Positions 12,601-21,820 are shown, numbered from the stretch's first letter. The stretch: DNA of 64,000 bases from Rhyacichthys aspro (GCA_036850595.1 CM072166.1:18950756-19014755), one strand, 5' to 3'. The notes: generated by a model from the sequence alone, not told the origin. Program-made: numbers and translations.

Positions 12601-15600
12601 TTAATATTTTGCAGGTGGAGCTGGATTGTGGAGGCGAGCAGGTAAGTACATAGGCAGGCAGGTTACAGGGCAGGCAGGGAGAAAGGCAGCTGGCACCTGG
12701 ATGTAGGGAAGAAAGTCACACTTACAAAAAATATCAAAAAAATGCCAAAGAGTTCAGAGCAAGCTGTACTAACTGGAGTAGTAGCAACAACAAACTGGCG
12801 AAGAGTGAATGAGAAGCCATCCTTCTTGTACTGCAGCTGATGAGTAGTTGATAGGAGACAGGTGTGCCAGCAGCCCAACTTGAAACAAGCCACGCCTAGG
12901 AAGGTGGAGGAACAGGACACAGGAGGAGGAGGAGAGAGGGAAGAGGCAAATCCAGAAATGGATGCTGACAGTACCCTCCCCAGTCAACCAGGTACTGATA
13001 GCCTCTGCCACGACGCCACACATCCAGGATCCGACGAACCGTGAACGCCGGATAATCATCCACAACCTGGGCGGGAGGAGGGGGATCGGCCGGAGGGCAC
13101 AACGGACTGGAATGAAATGGTTTTAACTGGGAGACATGGAAACTGGGATGTATGTGAAGAGATGAAGGCAGCTTCAAACATACCACAGTTGGGTTGAGTA
13201 TTTTCTCAATCTCAAATGGTCCAATGTAGCGGGGAGCAAGTTTCTTGGAATCTAACTTTGAGAGGAGTGTCTCGGGATGAAAGCCAAACTTTCTCACCTG
13301 GTTTATAGTCTGGAGCAGGGGTACGGTGTTTGTCAGCAATTCTCTTGTTTTGTTCAGCAGAACAAAGTAAAGCAGCTCGAGTCAGCCTCCAGACATGGCG
13401 ACAGCGCTGCAGGTTGTCCTTTACTGATGAGATTGCAATGTCCCCTTCTTGCTCAGGAAATAAGGGTGGTAAGTATCCTAAAGCACATTTGAAGGACTCA
13501 CCTTGGCTCCCAAGGCCTGACAAAAACTTTTCCAGACTCTAGAAACGAACTGTGGACTATGGTCTGAAACTATGTCCAGAGGGTTCCATGAATACGGAAG
13601 ATGCGTTGGACAAGCAGATCTGCAGTTTCTTGTTCTTACGGAAGTTTGGCTAGAGCAACAAAATGGACTGATTTGGAGAATCTGTCAGTAATGGTAAGTA
13701 TTACAGAGTTACCTTGGGACTCAGGTAAGCTGGTGACAAAGTCGAGTGCAATATGAGACCAAGGGTGACTCATAACAGGGAGAGGACACAGGTAACAAGC
13801 AGGCGGTTGATTGGTGGATTTGCCTTGGGCACACACAGTACAAGCTGAAATGTACTCCCCATGTACTACGGGAGAGAGCATCTGATTTTAAATTATGTGA
13901 GCCTGGGCGATGGGCCTTGTTTGTTGGCAGGTTTATTTTCACACTGACGGGCCTGCCGGGAGTTAAGGTGCTTAGCTGTTTTGATGTAGGCTAGGTTCTT
14001 ATGATCTGTCCAGACCACAAAAGGATGCTCTGCCCCTTCCAAGTTGTGCTGCCATTCCTCTAGGGCCAATTTCACTGCTAGTAGTTCATGGTCTCCAATG
14101 GAATAGTTGTGTTCAGCAGGAGTTAGACGACGAGAAAAAAAGCACAGGGAAGAGATGGGTCTGGATGGACAAGAATAGGTGCAGAGGTAAACAGTCTCTT
14201 AAGCTCTTGAAAGGCCTGCTCAGTGTCTGGGGACCAGACAGGGACTTTGGAAGAAGTGAGACGAGTTAAGGGGGCTGCTACTTGACTAGGCTTTTAGTAA
14301 AGCGAAACCAAGGAACCTTTGGAGCTGCTTAAGATTTTCTGGTTGGGGCCAATCTGCTACTGCCTAAATTTTAGTTGGATCTGGCTTCACTTGCCCACTG
14401 CAGATTATGTAACCAAGAAAATTCACTGACTGCACATGGAATTCACACTTTTCGGCTTTAACGAAAAGTTTGTTTTCTACCAGTCTTTGCAGAACTTGAC
14501 GAACATGGTGTACATGTTCTTCTGGGGAACTGGAAAAGATTAATATATCATGACAATAGACGAAAACAAATCTGTTGAGGTAGTCCCATATGACATCATT
14601 CACCAGTGCCTGAAATACAGCTGGAGCATTGGTCAACCCAAAGGGTATCACCAGATATTCAAAGTGACCAAGAGGAGTATTTAAGGCAGTTTTCCACTCA
14701 TCACCCTTGCGGATTCTGACAAGATGGTGAGCGTTTCAAAGGTCGAGGTAGGAAAAGATGGTGGCGTTATGCAAAGGTTGGAAAGCTGAGTCAATTAGTG
14801 GGAGTGGATACTTATTTTTCACTGTGATGTTATTTAATCCTCTATAATCAATGCAGGGCCAAAGTGATTTGCCCTTCTTATCCACAAAGAAAAAGTCTGC
14901 ACCAACAGAAGAGGAAGAAGGAATAAAATAAGGAATAAAATCTTTGCTGAATACTTCCTGAAGGTCATGGTAATCACTGGGAATGTTGGACAAATCTGAA
15001 GGTTCGAGTGGCACAGGTGCGGCTTTGGCTGGAGGGAGTGCTGTCTGCAAACAGATAGAATGACAAAACGGGCTCCAACTCAACACTTTTCCTCCTGCCC
15101 AATCAAAATGCAGATTATGTCTCCTTAACCATGGGTAACACAGAATTAAAGGTGAGTGTGGAGAGGAAATTAAGTGAAAAGTTAACTGTCCATCCAGTGC
15201 ATTTGCCACCAGGTGGATATCAAGGGGTTCAATCTCCATGTCAGCTTGGTGTACAAGATTGAGATCTAAAAAGTTTTTGTCTGCCCCAGAGTCAATCAGA
15301 GCTGTCTGGCAAGGTTAAGTCTTTATAGCAAATGGTGGCTGGGAGGCAGATGTAATTTTAGAATGGCTCACCCGAACCCCCCCACAGGTGGCAAGGAAAT
15401 GTCCCAATTTCCCACAGTAGATACACTCACCTGCCCACGTTCTTCATAGTAGTTCTGCCAGTGTTAAATGAGCTCGACCAAGTTGCATCGGTTCTTCAAC
15501 TGAAACTTGGACTGGCAGTGGACAAGGTGGTGCAGATGGCGGGGCTGAGTTCCGGGGAACAGGCATGGAGTGAGCAACGACAGACTGGCCAGAGGGCCGT

Positions 15601-18600
15601 GCATTTCTTTCTGTCCTGCGTTCACAGAGACGGTTATCTAGTTTGATAGCTGTTGAGATAACAGAATCAAGGTCATCAGAATCATCCTTTAAAGCCATCC
15701 TTCAACTGTTCAGAAAAACCATTCACAAAGACTGTCTGCAGGGTTGCATCATCCCAATCAGCTTCAGCAGAATATCCTGCCACGCTGCGTGTGCCCTGGT
15801 GAATAGTGAGGAGGCAGCTTCTTTTCCTTTAACAGGATGGTCAAACACTCTTTTAAGTTCAGTCACAAATTTATCATAACTTTGTGATATTTCAGGGTCA
15901 TTTTGCCATCTAATGGAAGCCCAATCCAGAGCATTTCCTTGCCCGTAATGTAAGCAATTTTTTAACAGTCTATAGCAGCTTTTGACTGAAAACTAAGGAG
16001 CATTGATGAAGAAACCCCCCACACTTCCCCATATCACCTTCAAAGTGGTTCAGGTCTGGCACGTGTGCTTCCTTGAAGAGTTGGGCTGAGTCTGGAGGAG
16101 TTGGAGACTGGGCCTGGTTCTGGGATGCAGAAGACTGAGATACAGCAGCACTCTGAGTAAGGCTGGTTGTTAACTCACGGAGCATGGAGTTAAGCTGAGC
16201 AATCTGGGCCGATGTTGTCTGTTGACTCTCCATAAAACAAGAGTTGATCATGCTGCCTGAGGATTGCCCCTTGGTTGGTGATGGCTTTGACGACGGGATC
16301 TGGTTCCATTCTTGGCCAGTTCGTACTGTCACAGTGCACAATGACCCAGAAGGTCTAGTCACCAGGTAAGTTTGTAATAGTTTTATTGCAGGAAGGTAAG
16401 TATTTTAATACTTTGCAGGTGGAGCTGGATTGTGGAGGCAAGCAGGTAAGTACATAGGCAGGCAGGTTACCAAACAGGCAGGAGACGAGGCAGGCAGGGA
16501 GAAAGGGAGCTGGCACCTGGACGCAGGGAAGAAAATCACACTTACAAAAAATATCAAAAAAATGCCAAAGAGTTCAGAGCAAGCTTTACTAACTGGAGTA
16601 GTAGCAACAACGAACTGGCGAAGAGTGGATGAGGAGCCATCCTTCTTGTACTGCAGCTGATGAGTAGTTGATAGGTGACAGGTGTGCCAGCAGCCCAACT
16701 TGAAACAAGCCACGCCTAGGAAGGTGGAGGAACAGGACACAGGAGGAGGAGGAGAGAGGGAAGAGGCAAATCCAGAAATGGATCCTGACACTATATCTGT
16801 TTTAAACAGTTTATAAATTCTTTGCATTTATTATATCAAATAGATTAAATACATTAATCCCAGAGCTGATTGACGAGGATCAAACTGGATTTGTCATTGG
16901 GAGACAAACTTATATAAGATGTTCTCTTCACATAATTAACAACATTCAGACAAAAACACAGAGCTGAATTGATTAGTTCAGATGCCGAGAAGGCTTTTGA
17001 TTGTGTTAGTTGGTAGTATTTATTCTTAGTTTTAAAAAGATTTGGCTTCTCCAATACCTCAATAAATACCATTAAGAAATTGTATTTATCACCCACTACA
17101 AGGGTTAAAGTAAAATGACGCCCGACAGATCGTATAAAGCTGGAAAGGTCTACTCTCCAGGGCTGTCCCCTGTCCCCAACGTTTTTTGCTCGTTATATTG
17201 AGCCGTTAGCTCAAGCGATTAAAGAAAATCAGAACATACAAGGAATAGTTTGTATGCTGATGCGATCCTCTTATATCTGTCTAATCCTGACCAATACATA
17301 CAGATGTTCTCAGAACTGCTTGACAAATTTGGCATCTATTCAGGATACAGATCAAATTTAGATAAGACACAAATAATGAGTTTCAATTACAACCCCTCAA
17401 TAGAGCTTAAAGAAAAAATATCTACTAATGGGAAGTAATCAAGTATTTGGTTGTGTGGCTGATACACTCCTCTGGTGACCTGTATAAGAAACATTTTTAC
17501 GGCGTCAATAAGATTAAAGAAGACCTCAAGTACAGAACAAGAACAAGTATACTTAACTTTAACTCGAGAATTGAAGTCATAAAGATGTCTATTTTGCTCA
17601 GATTGTTATATCTATTTATTTATGTCTCTACCTGTCTTAATTTCATGACTGGGATAAACAAATATCTTGTTTTATCTGGAGAGGACAGACGTTAACTGTT
17701 CATAAAGACAAAGGTGGTTTATCATTCCCAAATCTTCGTGGTTACTATTTAGCAGCTCAACTTAGATTTAAAAACTGGATACATAATGGGATTACTGCTT
17801 ACAGTAAGATATTAGATAAGAACAAACTTCCAAGTTTTCAAATATGGGACACACACACACACAAATGCCATGATTCGTTATTTAGCACTGGCTATTAGAG
17901 ATCTTAGTAAATCAGGACCAAGCTTTGTTGCCACAAACTGCTAAGAGCAAAACAAACTGTGTGTGATTTTCAGTTTCTATTCCCATTAATGCATATACAT
18001 AAAAAGTTTTTGTTCTGTAAACCATTTAAAACGCAATACAGTGGTCCCTCGCTATAACGCGGTTCACCTTTCGCGGCCTCGCTGTTTCGCGGATTTTTTT
18101 AGTGCAATTTTGCATGCTTTTTTTTTTTTTTTTTACAGCGTATGAACGCCAATGTGTTCTGCGTCCTGATTGGCTAAGGGAGAACTCGCGCATTGTGTTC
18201 TGCGTCCTGATTGGCTAAGGGACTGTAGACCATTGTCAATCAATCTCCTCCGTGCCGTGTCTCCTGTACAGTACAGAATGCATTCGGCTTGCCAAATTTA
18301 CATAAATTTTCGATCGCTAGCATTGTGACTCTGAAGTGCTGTATGTTTGCAAGTTTTCTCCCCGACAAAACCCACAATGTCAACGAAACGTTCTGCACCG
18401 ACAAAGGCACCTGCGTTCACACCCAAAAGACAGAGGAAGATGCTAAGGTTTGAACTTGAGTGTTTAAACAAGAGAGAAATGTGAGAAAATGTGAATGACT
18501 GTATGAGAAAAGTGTATAAAGTGTGTGGTGAGGGGTTCTACAGCCTTAAAACATATAGATTAATTGTAAAAATTAAGCTGACTACTTTGCGGATTTCGCC

Positions 18601-19858
18601 TATTGCAGATTATTTTTGGAACGTAACCCCCGCAATAAACGAGGGACCACTGTACTACAAAATATAAAGAAAATGTATGTAAAATGTCAAATATGTGTTT
18701 ATAGACACACAATCCTTATGCCTACCAGTTGATCTTTATCTTCACTGTGGTCAGGCTTTTGCTGAGGAGCTGCATGCTCGTGTGAGGAAGGACTTGTGGG
18801 GCTACAGCGCAGAAGAAGCTCTACAGACCTCAGACCTTCTCAGAGTGCGGTACCAGGGCATCAGACCAGCAGCTGGATATCCCAGCCAACCTGACCACAC
18901 AGAAAAAAGTACCATGTGGAGGCTTGCTGCCATCCAGGAAAAGACCGGTACTAGCACCTAAACTAAAGTTCAGAGTGTCTAATTTTGTCCTCTCAAAAAT
19001 GTGATTTAGGGAAAATTGTTCAGCATTTAATAGGACTGACAGTCTCAGGTCAACTAGTCAAAAAATGCTTAGCTTAGCCTTAGCCCAAATTTGACTATGA
19101 CTCTTAATCTTTTATATAGAACAGTAAATCCAGGGTAAATATAGATTTGCATGTGTGTGATAATATGTGTAATATTGGCATGAGCTTTTTGTTTGTTAAG
19201 GCATCAGTCTGACAGAGTCTTTGGCCATGATGCCTGCCGCCTCAGTGTCAGGACTGTACTTCTCCAACCCTCAGGCATCCTACTTTGCTGTGGGAAAGAT
19301 AACCAAGGAGCAGGTATGCAAGTCAACATTTGACATTAATAAAATTATGAAATGCTCATTGAGAAAGGTGGTCAGTGTCACAACAGACCAGAATGCTGAT
19401 GTAATGTTAAAGCAGTGTATTCTCACCTCACTGTGTACATGCCTGTTGTTTTGTGCATTCAGCATGCACATATCTGTGGTACAACATTAATGTCCAAACA
19501 GAGTTTAGCTCCTCGCCAAGTGTAGTCAGGCTAGGAGGTTTAGAGTTGTTTCAATAACTGACAGAGATCATTTGAAAAATGTTTTTTTGTAAAATACCCA
19601 TGTGCACGTGGGTGGAACTTTGTTTTAATATTGTACTGAATAACAATGCTAGAACTTCCCAGAAAACCTTGTGCTTTAACCATGTAATGTCCTTCAGCTG
19701 GAATAAGTAAAGGTAAAGGGCAGAGGACAAAGCAACAGACTAAATCTCTCTCCTGGTTTTGTCTATAGGTAGATGACTATGCAAAGAGGAAAGGAATGGA
19801 TGTATCTGTGGTGGAGAAATGGCTGGCTCCCATACTGGCTTATGACAGTGAGGCATAG
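3591..19858 (+). CDS. MTR: methionine synthase, C-terminal 13 exons (gene span)
   Basis: 5-methyltetrahydrofolate-homocysteine methyltransferase makes methionine from homocysteine in the cytosol, using cobalamin as methyl carrier. Thirteen exons with GT-AG borders, 3591-3698, 3792-3892, 4092-4159, 5540-5660, 6107-6188, 6358-6456, 6547-6622, 6695-6850, 7935-8134, 8270-8470, 18755-18947, 19201-19313 and 19769-19858, join in phase into 1608 bp, or 535 residues plus a TAG stop. The protein resembles vertebrate MTR throughout. It covers the end of the B12 cap, the cobalamin Rossmann fold with GDVHDIGKN (the DxHxxG cobalt-ligand motif) and SGLITPS, then the reactivation domain with DWKPFFDVWQLRGKYPNRG and IRPAAGYPSQPDHTEK. 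The homocysteine and folate modules lie upstream of the window. Intron 10 is about 10.3 kb because of nested transposons. No frameshift or stop is seen, so the gene looks functional. Confidence 0.95.
3792..3892 (+). CDS. MTR: MTR window exon 2 (cobalamin-ligand motif)
   Basis: It reads DPYQGTVVLATVKGDVHDIG, followed by KNIVGVVLGCNNF. The D-x-H-x-x-G motif supplies the histidine that ligates cobalt in B12-dependent methyltransferases. The exon is 101 bp, and the last two bases (AG) complete an Arg codon with the next exon. Confidence 0.95.
4092..4159 (+). CDS. MTR: MTR window exon 3
   Basis: It reads (R)VIDLGVMVPCDQILREAVAR, then KA. The acceptor is TTTTCAG and the donor GTACTC. This 68-bp exon continues the B12-binding Rossmann fold, where VIDLGVMxPCDxIL is highly conserved. 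It ends with the first base of an Asp codon. Confidence 0.93.
4545..5207. repeat. hAT MITE with perfect 8-bp duplication
   Basis: The element begins TATGGGTGTGCACGAGTAG and ends GTCCATCCCTA, giving short inverted ends (TATGGGTGTGC against TAGGGATGGAC). It is flanked by AAGGCTAT at 4537-4544 and again at 5208-5215, a perfect hAT-type duplication. ATTCGAATTT-like blocks recur near both ends. There is no transposase. It sits in MTR window intron 3, away from splice sites. Confidence 0.8.
5540..5660 (+). CDS. MTR: MTR window exon 4
   Basis: It reads (D)IIGLSGLITPSLDEMIHVSK, then EMERLGMSTPLLIGGATTS. The SGLITPS loop contacts the cobalamin lower axial face in this family. The 121-bp exon ends with AA, and a G from the next exon completes a Lys codon. 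Confidence 0.95.
6107..6188 (+). CDS. MTR: MTR window exon 5
   Basis: It reads (K)THTAVKIAPRYSSPVIHVLD, then ASRSVVV, before the donor GTAAGA. The 82-bp exon completes the cobalamin-binding fold. Confidence 0.95.
6358..6456 (+). CDS. MTR: MTR window exon 6
   Basis: It reads CSQLMDNIMKEEYFEELKEE, then YEEIRHDHYESLK. It is 99 bp, phase 0 at both ends, with the donor GTACAG. It forms the linker between the B12 module and the activation domain. Confidence 0.95.
6547..6622 (+). CDS. MTR: MTR window exon 7
   Basis: It reads DRQYLSLNQARQKALHIDWT, then SMPKP. The donor is GTAATA. The 76-bp exon ends with one base of a Val codon completed by the next exon. Confidence 0.9.
6695..6850 (+). CDS. MTR: MTR window exon 8 (start of activation domain)
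   Basis: It reads CPQFLGTQVFECYDLNSLLD, then FIDWKPFFDVWQLRGKYPNR and GYPKIFNDKTV. The IDWKPFFDVW block is diagnostic of the AdoMet-binding reactivation domain. The 156-bp exon ends in a split Gly codon. Confidence 0.96.
7195..7600 (-). pseudogene. Penelope-like retroelement relic, GIY-YIG region
   Basis: The minus-strand translation from about 7595 down to 7260 contains HKRMYEHRRANVGGPESAVH, LHLKERGHSFEYSDVQILAR, then KAIFDKLEQPSLNIGRGLSH. This matches the C-terminal endonuclease region of Penelope-like elements, whose copies read HKRM..HRRANSSG..SAV and later VKEAIYVKLERPSLN. No reverse transcriptase is next to it, so this is a 5'-truncated relic. It lies in MTR window intron 8. Confidence 0.7.
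7935..8134 (+). CDS. MTR: MTR window exon 9
   Basis: It reads (G)SEARRLFDDAQQLLNQMTDT, later GIVGFWRAQSQGDDIYVYQD, and ends AVFHGLRQQ. The VGFWxAxS motif is conserved in the reactivation domain. It is 200 bp, with the acceptor TTGTAG and donor GTACAA. Confidence 0.95.
8270..8470 (+). CDS. MTR: MTR window exon 10
   Basis: It reads VEKDTSSSEPYLCLSDFIAP, later DYIGVFAVAVFGAEELSQ, and ends IMVKALADRLAE. It is 201 bp, phase 0 at both ends, with the donor GTAAAC. The following intron is expanded to 10.3 kb by nested retrotransposons. Confidence 0.96.
8880..9890. repeat. degenerate dispersed fish repeat
   Basis: Several blocks recur in related form at 60725-61680. These include ACAGGAAGTCGGCCATCTTG (9135-9160) with a following TTTGAACAAACCC block, and TGAAATTTGGTGCACACAT-like and TGAAATTTGGCACAGATAT-like motifs (9695-9865). 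No ORF with a domain is present. The class of element is not identified. A short (TTTTC)n run lies at about 9024-9051. Confidence 0.45.
9895..10188. other. unassigned intron sequence before L1-like element
   Basis: The sequence contains short complementary motifs such as CGGAATATCCGAGTT and may be a MITE edge. No gene or clear element boundary is visible. Confidence 0.3.
10189..10992 (+). pseudogene. L1/Tx1-like LINE ORF1 relic
   Basis: From an ATG at 10189 the frame reads MEPRAIRLTRVSELLFGIAI and then hits stops. After frameshifts it continues with LEGRSLRNNISIYGIREGAE (10455-10520) and later FAHDMPTEVINSPKKYKNIK and TKIRFQTPYPARMRIHWGNG (10725-10860). These are the coiled-coil, RRM and C-terminal landmarks of the L1 ORF1 RNA-binding protein, which in L1-like elements reads RRNNIRI..., PxE and IRFQxPYPAKMR. 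Several stops make it non-functional. Confidence 0.75.
11500..12530 (+). pseudogene. L1-like ORF2 relic, endonuclease to RT start
   Basis: The endonuclease start reads FGAVSWNV, followed by KKFGFKNTFYSSFKTGHKRG and VAVLMHNSLHF in shifting frames. The rest of the nuclease is deleted. The linker LKAVIRGEIISLSSAIKKAK and the RT N-terminus AIKIFKNGNTPGNDGLPVEW (about 12325-12384) follow. The frame then reads into SSYRP at 12510-12527, where a Ty3/Gypsy LTR interrupts it. The ORF resumes at 16791. Confidence 0.75.
12531..12970 (-). repeat. Ty3/Gypsy 3' LTR (minus-strand sense)
   Basis: It starts TGCACAATGACCCAGAAGGA on the + strand and ends GATGCTGACA. It matches 16335-16790 almost throughout, apart from scattered substitutions and a short deletion near 12667. 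As the integrated element reads on the minus strand, this is the downstream LTR. Confidence 0.88.
12971..15300 (-). pseudogene. Ty3/Gypsy pol relic (PR-RT-RH-IN-chromodomain)
   Basis: Reading down the minus strand, 15239-14736 has the protease tail and RT start, including DKKGKSLWPCIDYRGLNNIT. The RT core at 14651-14364 includes MIPFGLTNAPAVFQALVNDV and the catalytic loop. RNase H at 14075-13893 reads HPFVVWTDHKNLAYIKTAKH. Integrase at 13881-13636 reads HIALDFVTSLP and TDRFSKSVHFVALAKLP, followed by its C-terminus at 13523-13212. The chromodomain FTVRRILDVWRRGRGYQYLV lies at about 13050. The RT loop at 14547-14558 reads YCHD, not YxDD, so one catalytic aspartate is lost. Several frameshifts and stops separate the pieces. 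Confidence 0.85.
15360..16334 (-). pseudogene. Ty3/Gypsy gag relic with CCHC knuckle
   Basis: The minus strand of 16362-15970 reads ESQQTTSAQIAQLNSMLREL and FKEAHVPDLNHFEGDMGKCG. The frame at 15698-15444 follows, and CIYCGKLGHFLATC lies near 15385-15430. That is a C-x2-C-x4-H-x4-C zinc knuckle typical of gag nucleocapsid. The frames are interrupted. Confidence 0.75.
16335..16790 (-). repeat. Ty3/Gypsy 5' LTR (minus-strand sense)
   Basis: It is the partner of 12531-12970, starting TGCACAATGACCCAGAAGGT and ending GATCCTGACA. It keeps a short segment (AAACAGGCAGGAGACGAGGC and nearby) that is missing from the other LTR. Differences between the LTRs show the insertion is not very recent. Confidence 0.88.
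16791..18036 (+). pseudogene. L1-like ORF2 relic, RT core to C-terminus
   Basis: Directly after the Gypsy LTR the frame resumes with ISVLNSL, then NRLNTLIPELIDEDQTGFVI (about 16835-16900). Next come RT relics SDAEKAFDCVSW and QGCPLSPTFF-like text at about 17160-17190, and a catalytic-loop region at about 17244-17280 (YADAILLY). The C-terminal block FIWRGQTLTVHKDKGGLSFP and NLRGYYLAAQLRFKNWIHNG lies at about 17667-17790. Multiple frameshifts make it inactive. It is the right half of the element interrupted at 12531. Confidence 0.78.
18039..18652. mobile_element. Tigger/pogo-like MITE, copy 1
   Basis: The ends are inverted repeats CAGTGGTCCCTCG...CGAGGGACCACTG, flanked by TA on both sides (18037-18038 and 18653-18654), as for TcMar-Tigger elements. 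The interior at 18377-18450 reads MSTKRSAPTKAPAFTPKRQR then KMLRFELE. This resembles the N-terminus of a pogo/Tigger transposase before its HTH domain, so the element is an internally deleted derivative. A second copy lies inverted at 28621-29237. Confidence 0.82.
18755..18947 (+). CDS. MTR: MTR window exon 11 (AdoMet-binding motif)
   Basis: It reads AFAEELHARVRKDLWGYSAE, later RVRYQGIRPAAGYPSQPDHT, and ends AAIQEKT. The RPAxGYP motif contacts S-adenosylmethionine during reductive reactivation. The acceptor GTGGTCAG has only a short pyrimidine run. The 193-bp exon ends with one base of a split Gly codon. Confidence 0.95.
19201..19313 (+). CDS. MTR: MTR window exon 12
   Basis: It reads (G)ISLTESLAMMPAASVSGLYF, then SNPQASYFAVGKITKEQ. 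It is 113 bp. The acceptor is GTTTGTTAAG and the donor GTATGC. Confidence 0.95.
19769..19858 (+). CDS. MTR: MTR window exon 13 (last, with stop)
   Basis: It reads VDDYAKRKGMDVSVVEKWLA, then PILAYDSEA and a TAG stop at 19856-19858. It matches the conserved MTR C-terminus (VEDYAxRKxxxVxExEKWLxPILGYD). Confidence 0.95.
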   Translation, partial: VDDYAKRKGMDVSVVEKWLAPILAYDSEA

Positions 19859-20893
19859 AGCTCTTCTGCACTGAACTGGACCATCAGCTCAAACCACTGC
19901 ACTCAGGCATGATACTGTGATGCCTACAAAGATATTGGACATTTTACACTTAGAGAGGTTACATTTGTTTATTTTAAATTCAACATTTGGATTAAAACAG
20001 AATCAAAAGTATTTAGTGCTGTTATCTCTTAAAAAAAACATGTTTTAGTGCAGGACTGACCAGTGAGGAAAAAAGTACCTAATGTAAGTGATTCGGTATA
20101 TATTACCTGCACCTGGAAATGGCATCAACACTATCAGCACCACCGTCAGCACCTACAGTATGATTGAAAGAGATATGACTTATTTAGTGGTGGTGTTTAG
20201 TTCCAGGAGTTTCCATTTGAAGTAAAAATTGAGAGGCCCAAAAGCTTTACATTATAAATGGCATCTTTTATTTTTATATCATAGAATTGTGTTACTAATT
20301 TTGAATATACTAAACACACTAAAAATACAATCCAGAACCTTTGTTTTTATTCAGACGAGTTTTCTTAATGCTTAATGACCTCACCTGTTTCTGCATTTAC
20401 GGTACATGAATGACAAAGCTATTAAAACCGTAATAAAAAGTATCTGATTCTCGCAAGTCTTAGTATGAGATAAATGCTGATGAACAATGGCATATTACTT
20501 ATTTCACCTTGTTCCTTCTGACATCTAAAAGCAGATGGAGTTGGATAGTCTAGAGCATTTAAGTGTGTGTTAATACTACGTACACTTTGTCCTTATTGGG
20601 TGTAAATATGCCCAAAAAAATAAATGAAGCAGGGTTGTAAAGAAGAATGGGCCATGAGAGACTGATAATGTAGTACATTAAACCATTTTAATGCTGCTAA
20701 AGGTCGATCAACAGCTGTTCAATCTTGAGGGGTACTTACCACAACATGATATCCTTTCAGAGCCCACCACACCAGTGCTAATGAAAGCCCTTACAATGCA
20801 GCATTGTCATTTTATGGTTTACATGTTTTTTATTATGTTGCAATTGTGCATCTTTGCGACTATGAAAAATTAATAATTTTACTTGTCAATAAA
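19859..20893 (+). promoter_or_regulatory. MTR: MTR 3' UTR region with candidate poly(A) signals
   Basis: Sequence downstream of the MTR stop has no further coding signal. Candidate polyadenylation hexamers are ATTAAA at 19991-19996, AATAAA at 20619-20624, and AATAAA at 20888-20893 followed by a GT/T-rich stretch. The last is the best placed. Which one is used cannot be decided from sequence alone. Confidence 0.55.
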
Positions 20894-21554
20894 GCTTGAA
20901 GTTTGACTTTTTCATTTTGATCTCAAACCAAAACATAGTCTGAAGGGTACTCTTTAACCAAGTTACACAAAAAGCATTCTTTAACTTGACTGAAAAAAGG
21001 CTTAAAAATTGCTTGAGTGATGAAAAGACATTCTGGATAGAGTCCTCCTACAAAGGCTTTTGATCCAAACCAGGCCTGTATCTTTTTATTGCATTCAATG
21101 ATTGCACTACAGCGACCAGCTCCATAAGTCTTTGTGAATAAGTAGGGCCTTGTGAAGCAGTGTGTCAAATAGGTTTCATATTAGGCAGAGGTTAGGGGAG
21201 GACACCAGGTGTCCATAAGAGCAATGGAAGGATGATTACTCTAAGTGCTGTTACTGCAATATTGACGACTCCAACTTCAGGTTTGTACCATAATTTCTAC
21301 AACAATCAAATGTTAAGTGGCACTAGGACAAATCATTTAAATATTTGAATCCTATCTGAATTCAATTCTGAGTCACTACATGAACACAATATATAACAAC
21401 TTTTTTGCATATCATGTTTTTGTTCGGTATTCTGGAGCCAAGAGGTAAACCGTTATGTGGACATCTTTTCCACACATGAATGAGCAACTCGTGATGTGTG
21501 CTGGGACTATGCTATATGATATTTGTTGGGCATTCGTAGAGACTTGTATTTGAT
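20894..21554. other. MTR-RYR2 intergenic spacer
   Basis: No gene is seen. The sequence is AT-rich until about 21550, where CpG density rises sharply towards the RYR2 first exon. The whole distance between the MTR stop and the RYR2 start codon is 1.9 kb. Confidence 0.6.
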
Positions 21555-21772
21555 TTGCAGCAACATGCACAGCCTCATGCACGCGCACACGCGCCGACAC
21601 CTGTGCAGCATGCAGCTCCTCCCTCCGCGTGCGCGCCTCGTCCAATGAAAGCCCAGTTCTGCTGTGCGTCTCTTTCTCCATTTCAAAGCCTCACGAGCCG
21701 CACAGAAGCACGCGCCCCGGGCTGCAGTGCGCGCCGCCGCAGGAGCATCTGTCTCGTTCACCGGAGCAAACC
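21555..21772 (+). promoter_or_regulatory. RYR2: CpG-rich promoter and 5' UTR of RYR2
   Basis: The stretch is much richer in CpG than its surroundings (many GCGCG and CACGCG words), and the enrichment continues past the first exon to about 22030. A CCAAT box lies at 21642-21646. No clear TATA box is visible, so a CpG-island promoter with dispersed starts is inferred. The transcription start cannot be fixed. Confidence 0.6.
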
Positions 21773-21820
21773 ATGGCCGAGGCGGGAGAGGCCGAGGATG
21801 AGATCCAGTTCCTGCGGACC
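21773..21820 (+). CDS. RYR2: ryanodine receptor 2, first coding exon
   Basis: The ATG in a good context (AAACCATGGCC) opens MAEAGEAEDEIQFLRT, followed by the donor GTGAGT. This is the conserved ryanodine-receptor start. RYR2 proteins begin MAD(G/A)GEGEDEIQFLRT, and their first coding exon also holds 16 codons with a phase-0 junction. RYR3 has one extra Gly and RYR1 is shorter, so length favours RYR2. Position directly after MTR in the same orientation also favours RYR2. The product is the sarcoplasmic-reticulum calcium-release channel of heart and brain, about 5000 residues. Only its extreme N-terminus is in the window. No exon 2 (expected DDEVVLQCTATIHKEQQKLC) was found downstream. Confidence 0.88.

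Larger units (their letters stand above)
12531..16790 (-). mobile_element. chromodomain Ty3/Gypsy LTR retrotransposon
   Basis: Two directly repeated LTRs (12531-12970 and 16335-16790, each TG...CA) bracket a minus-strand internal region. The order is gag, a CCHC knuckle, protease/RT, RNase H, integrase and a C-terminal chromodomain, which is the layout of fish sushi-type chromoviruses. All reading frames are broken. The element lies inside an L1-like ORF2, whose frame reads SSYRP on the left and ISVLN on the right. A target-site duplication is not evident: the left flank has an extra CGCGG next to the LTR. Confidence 0.88.
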
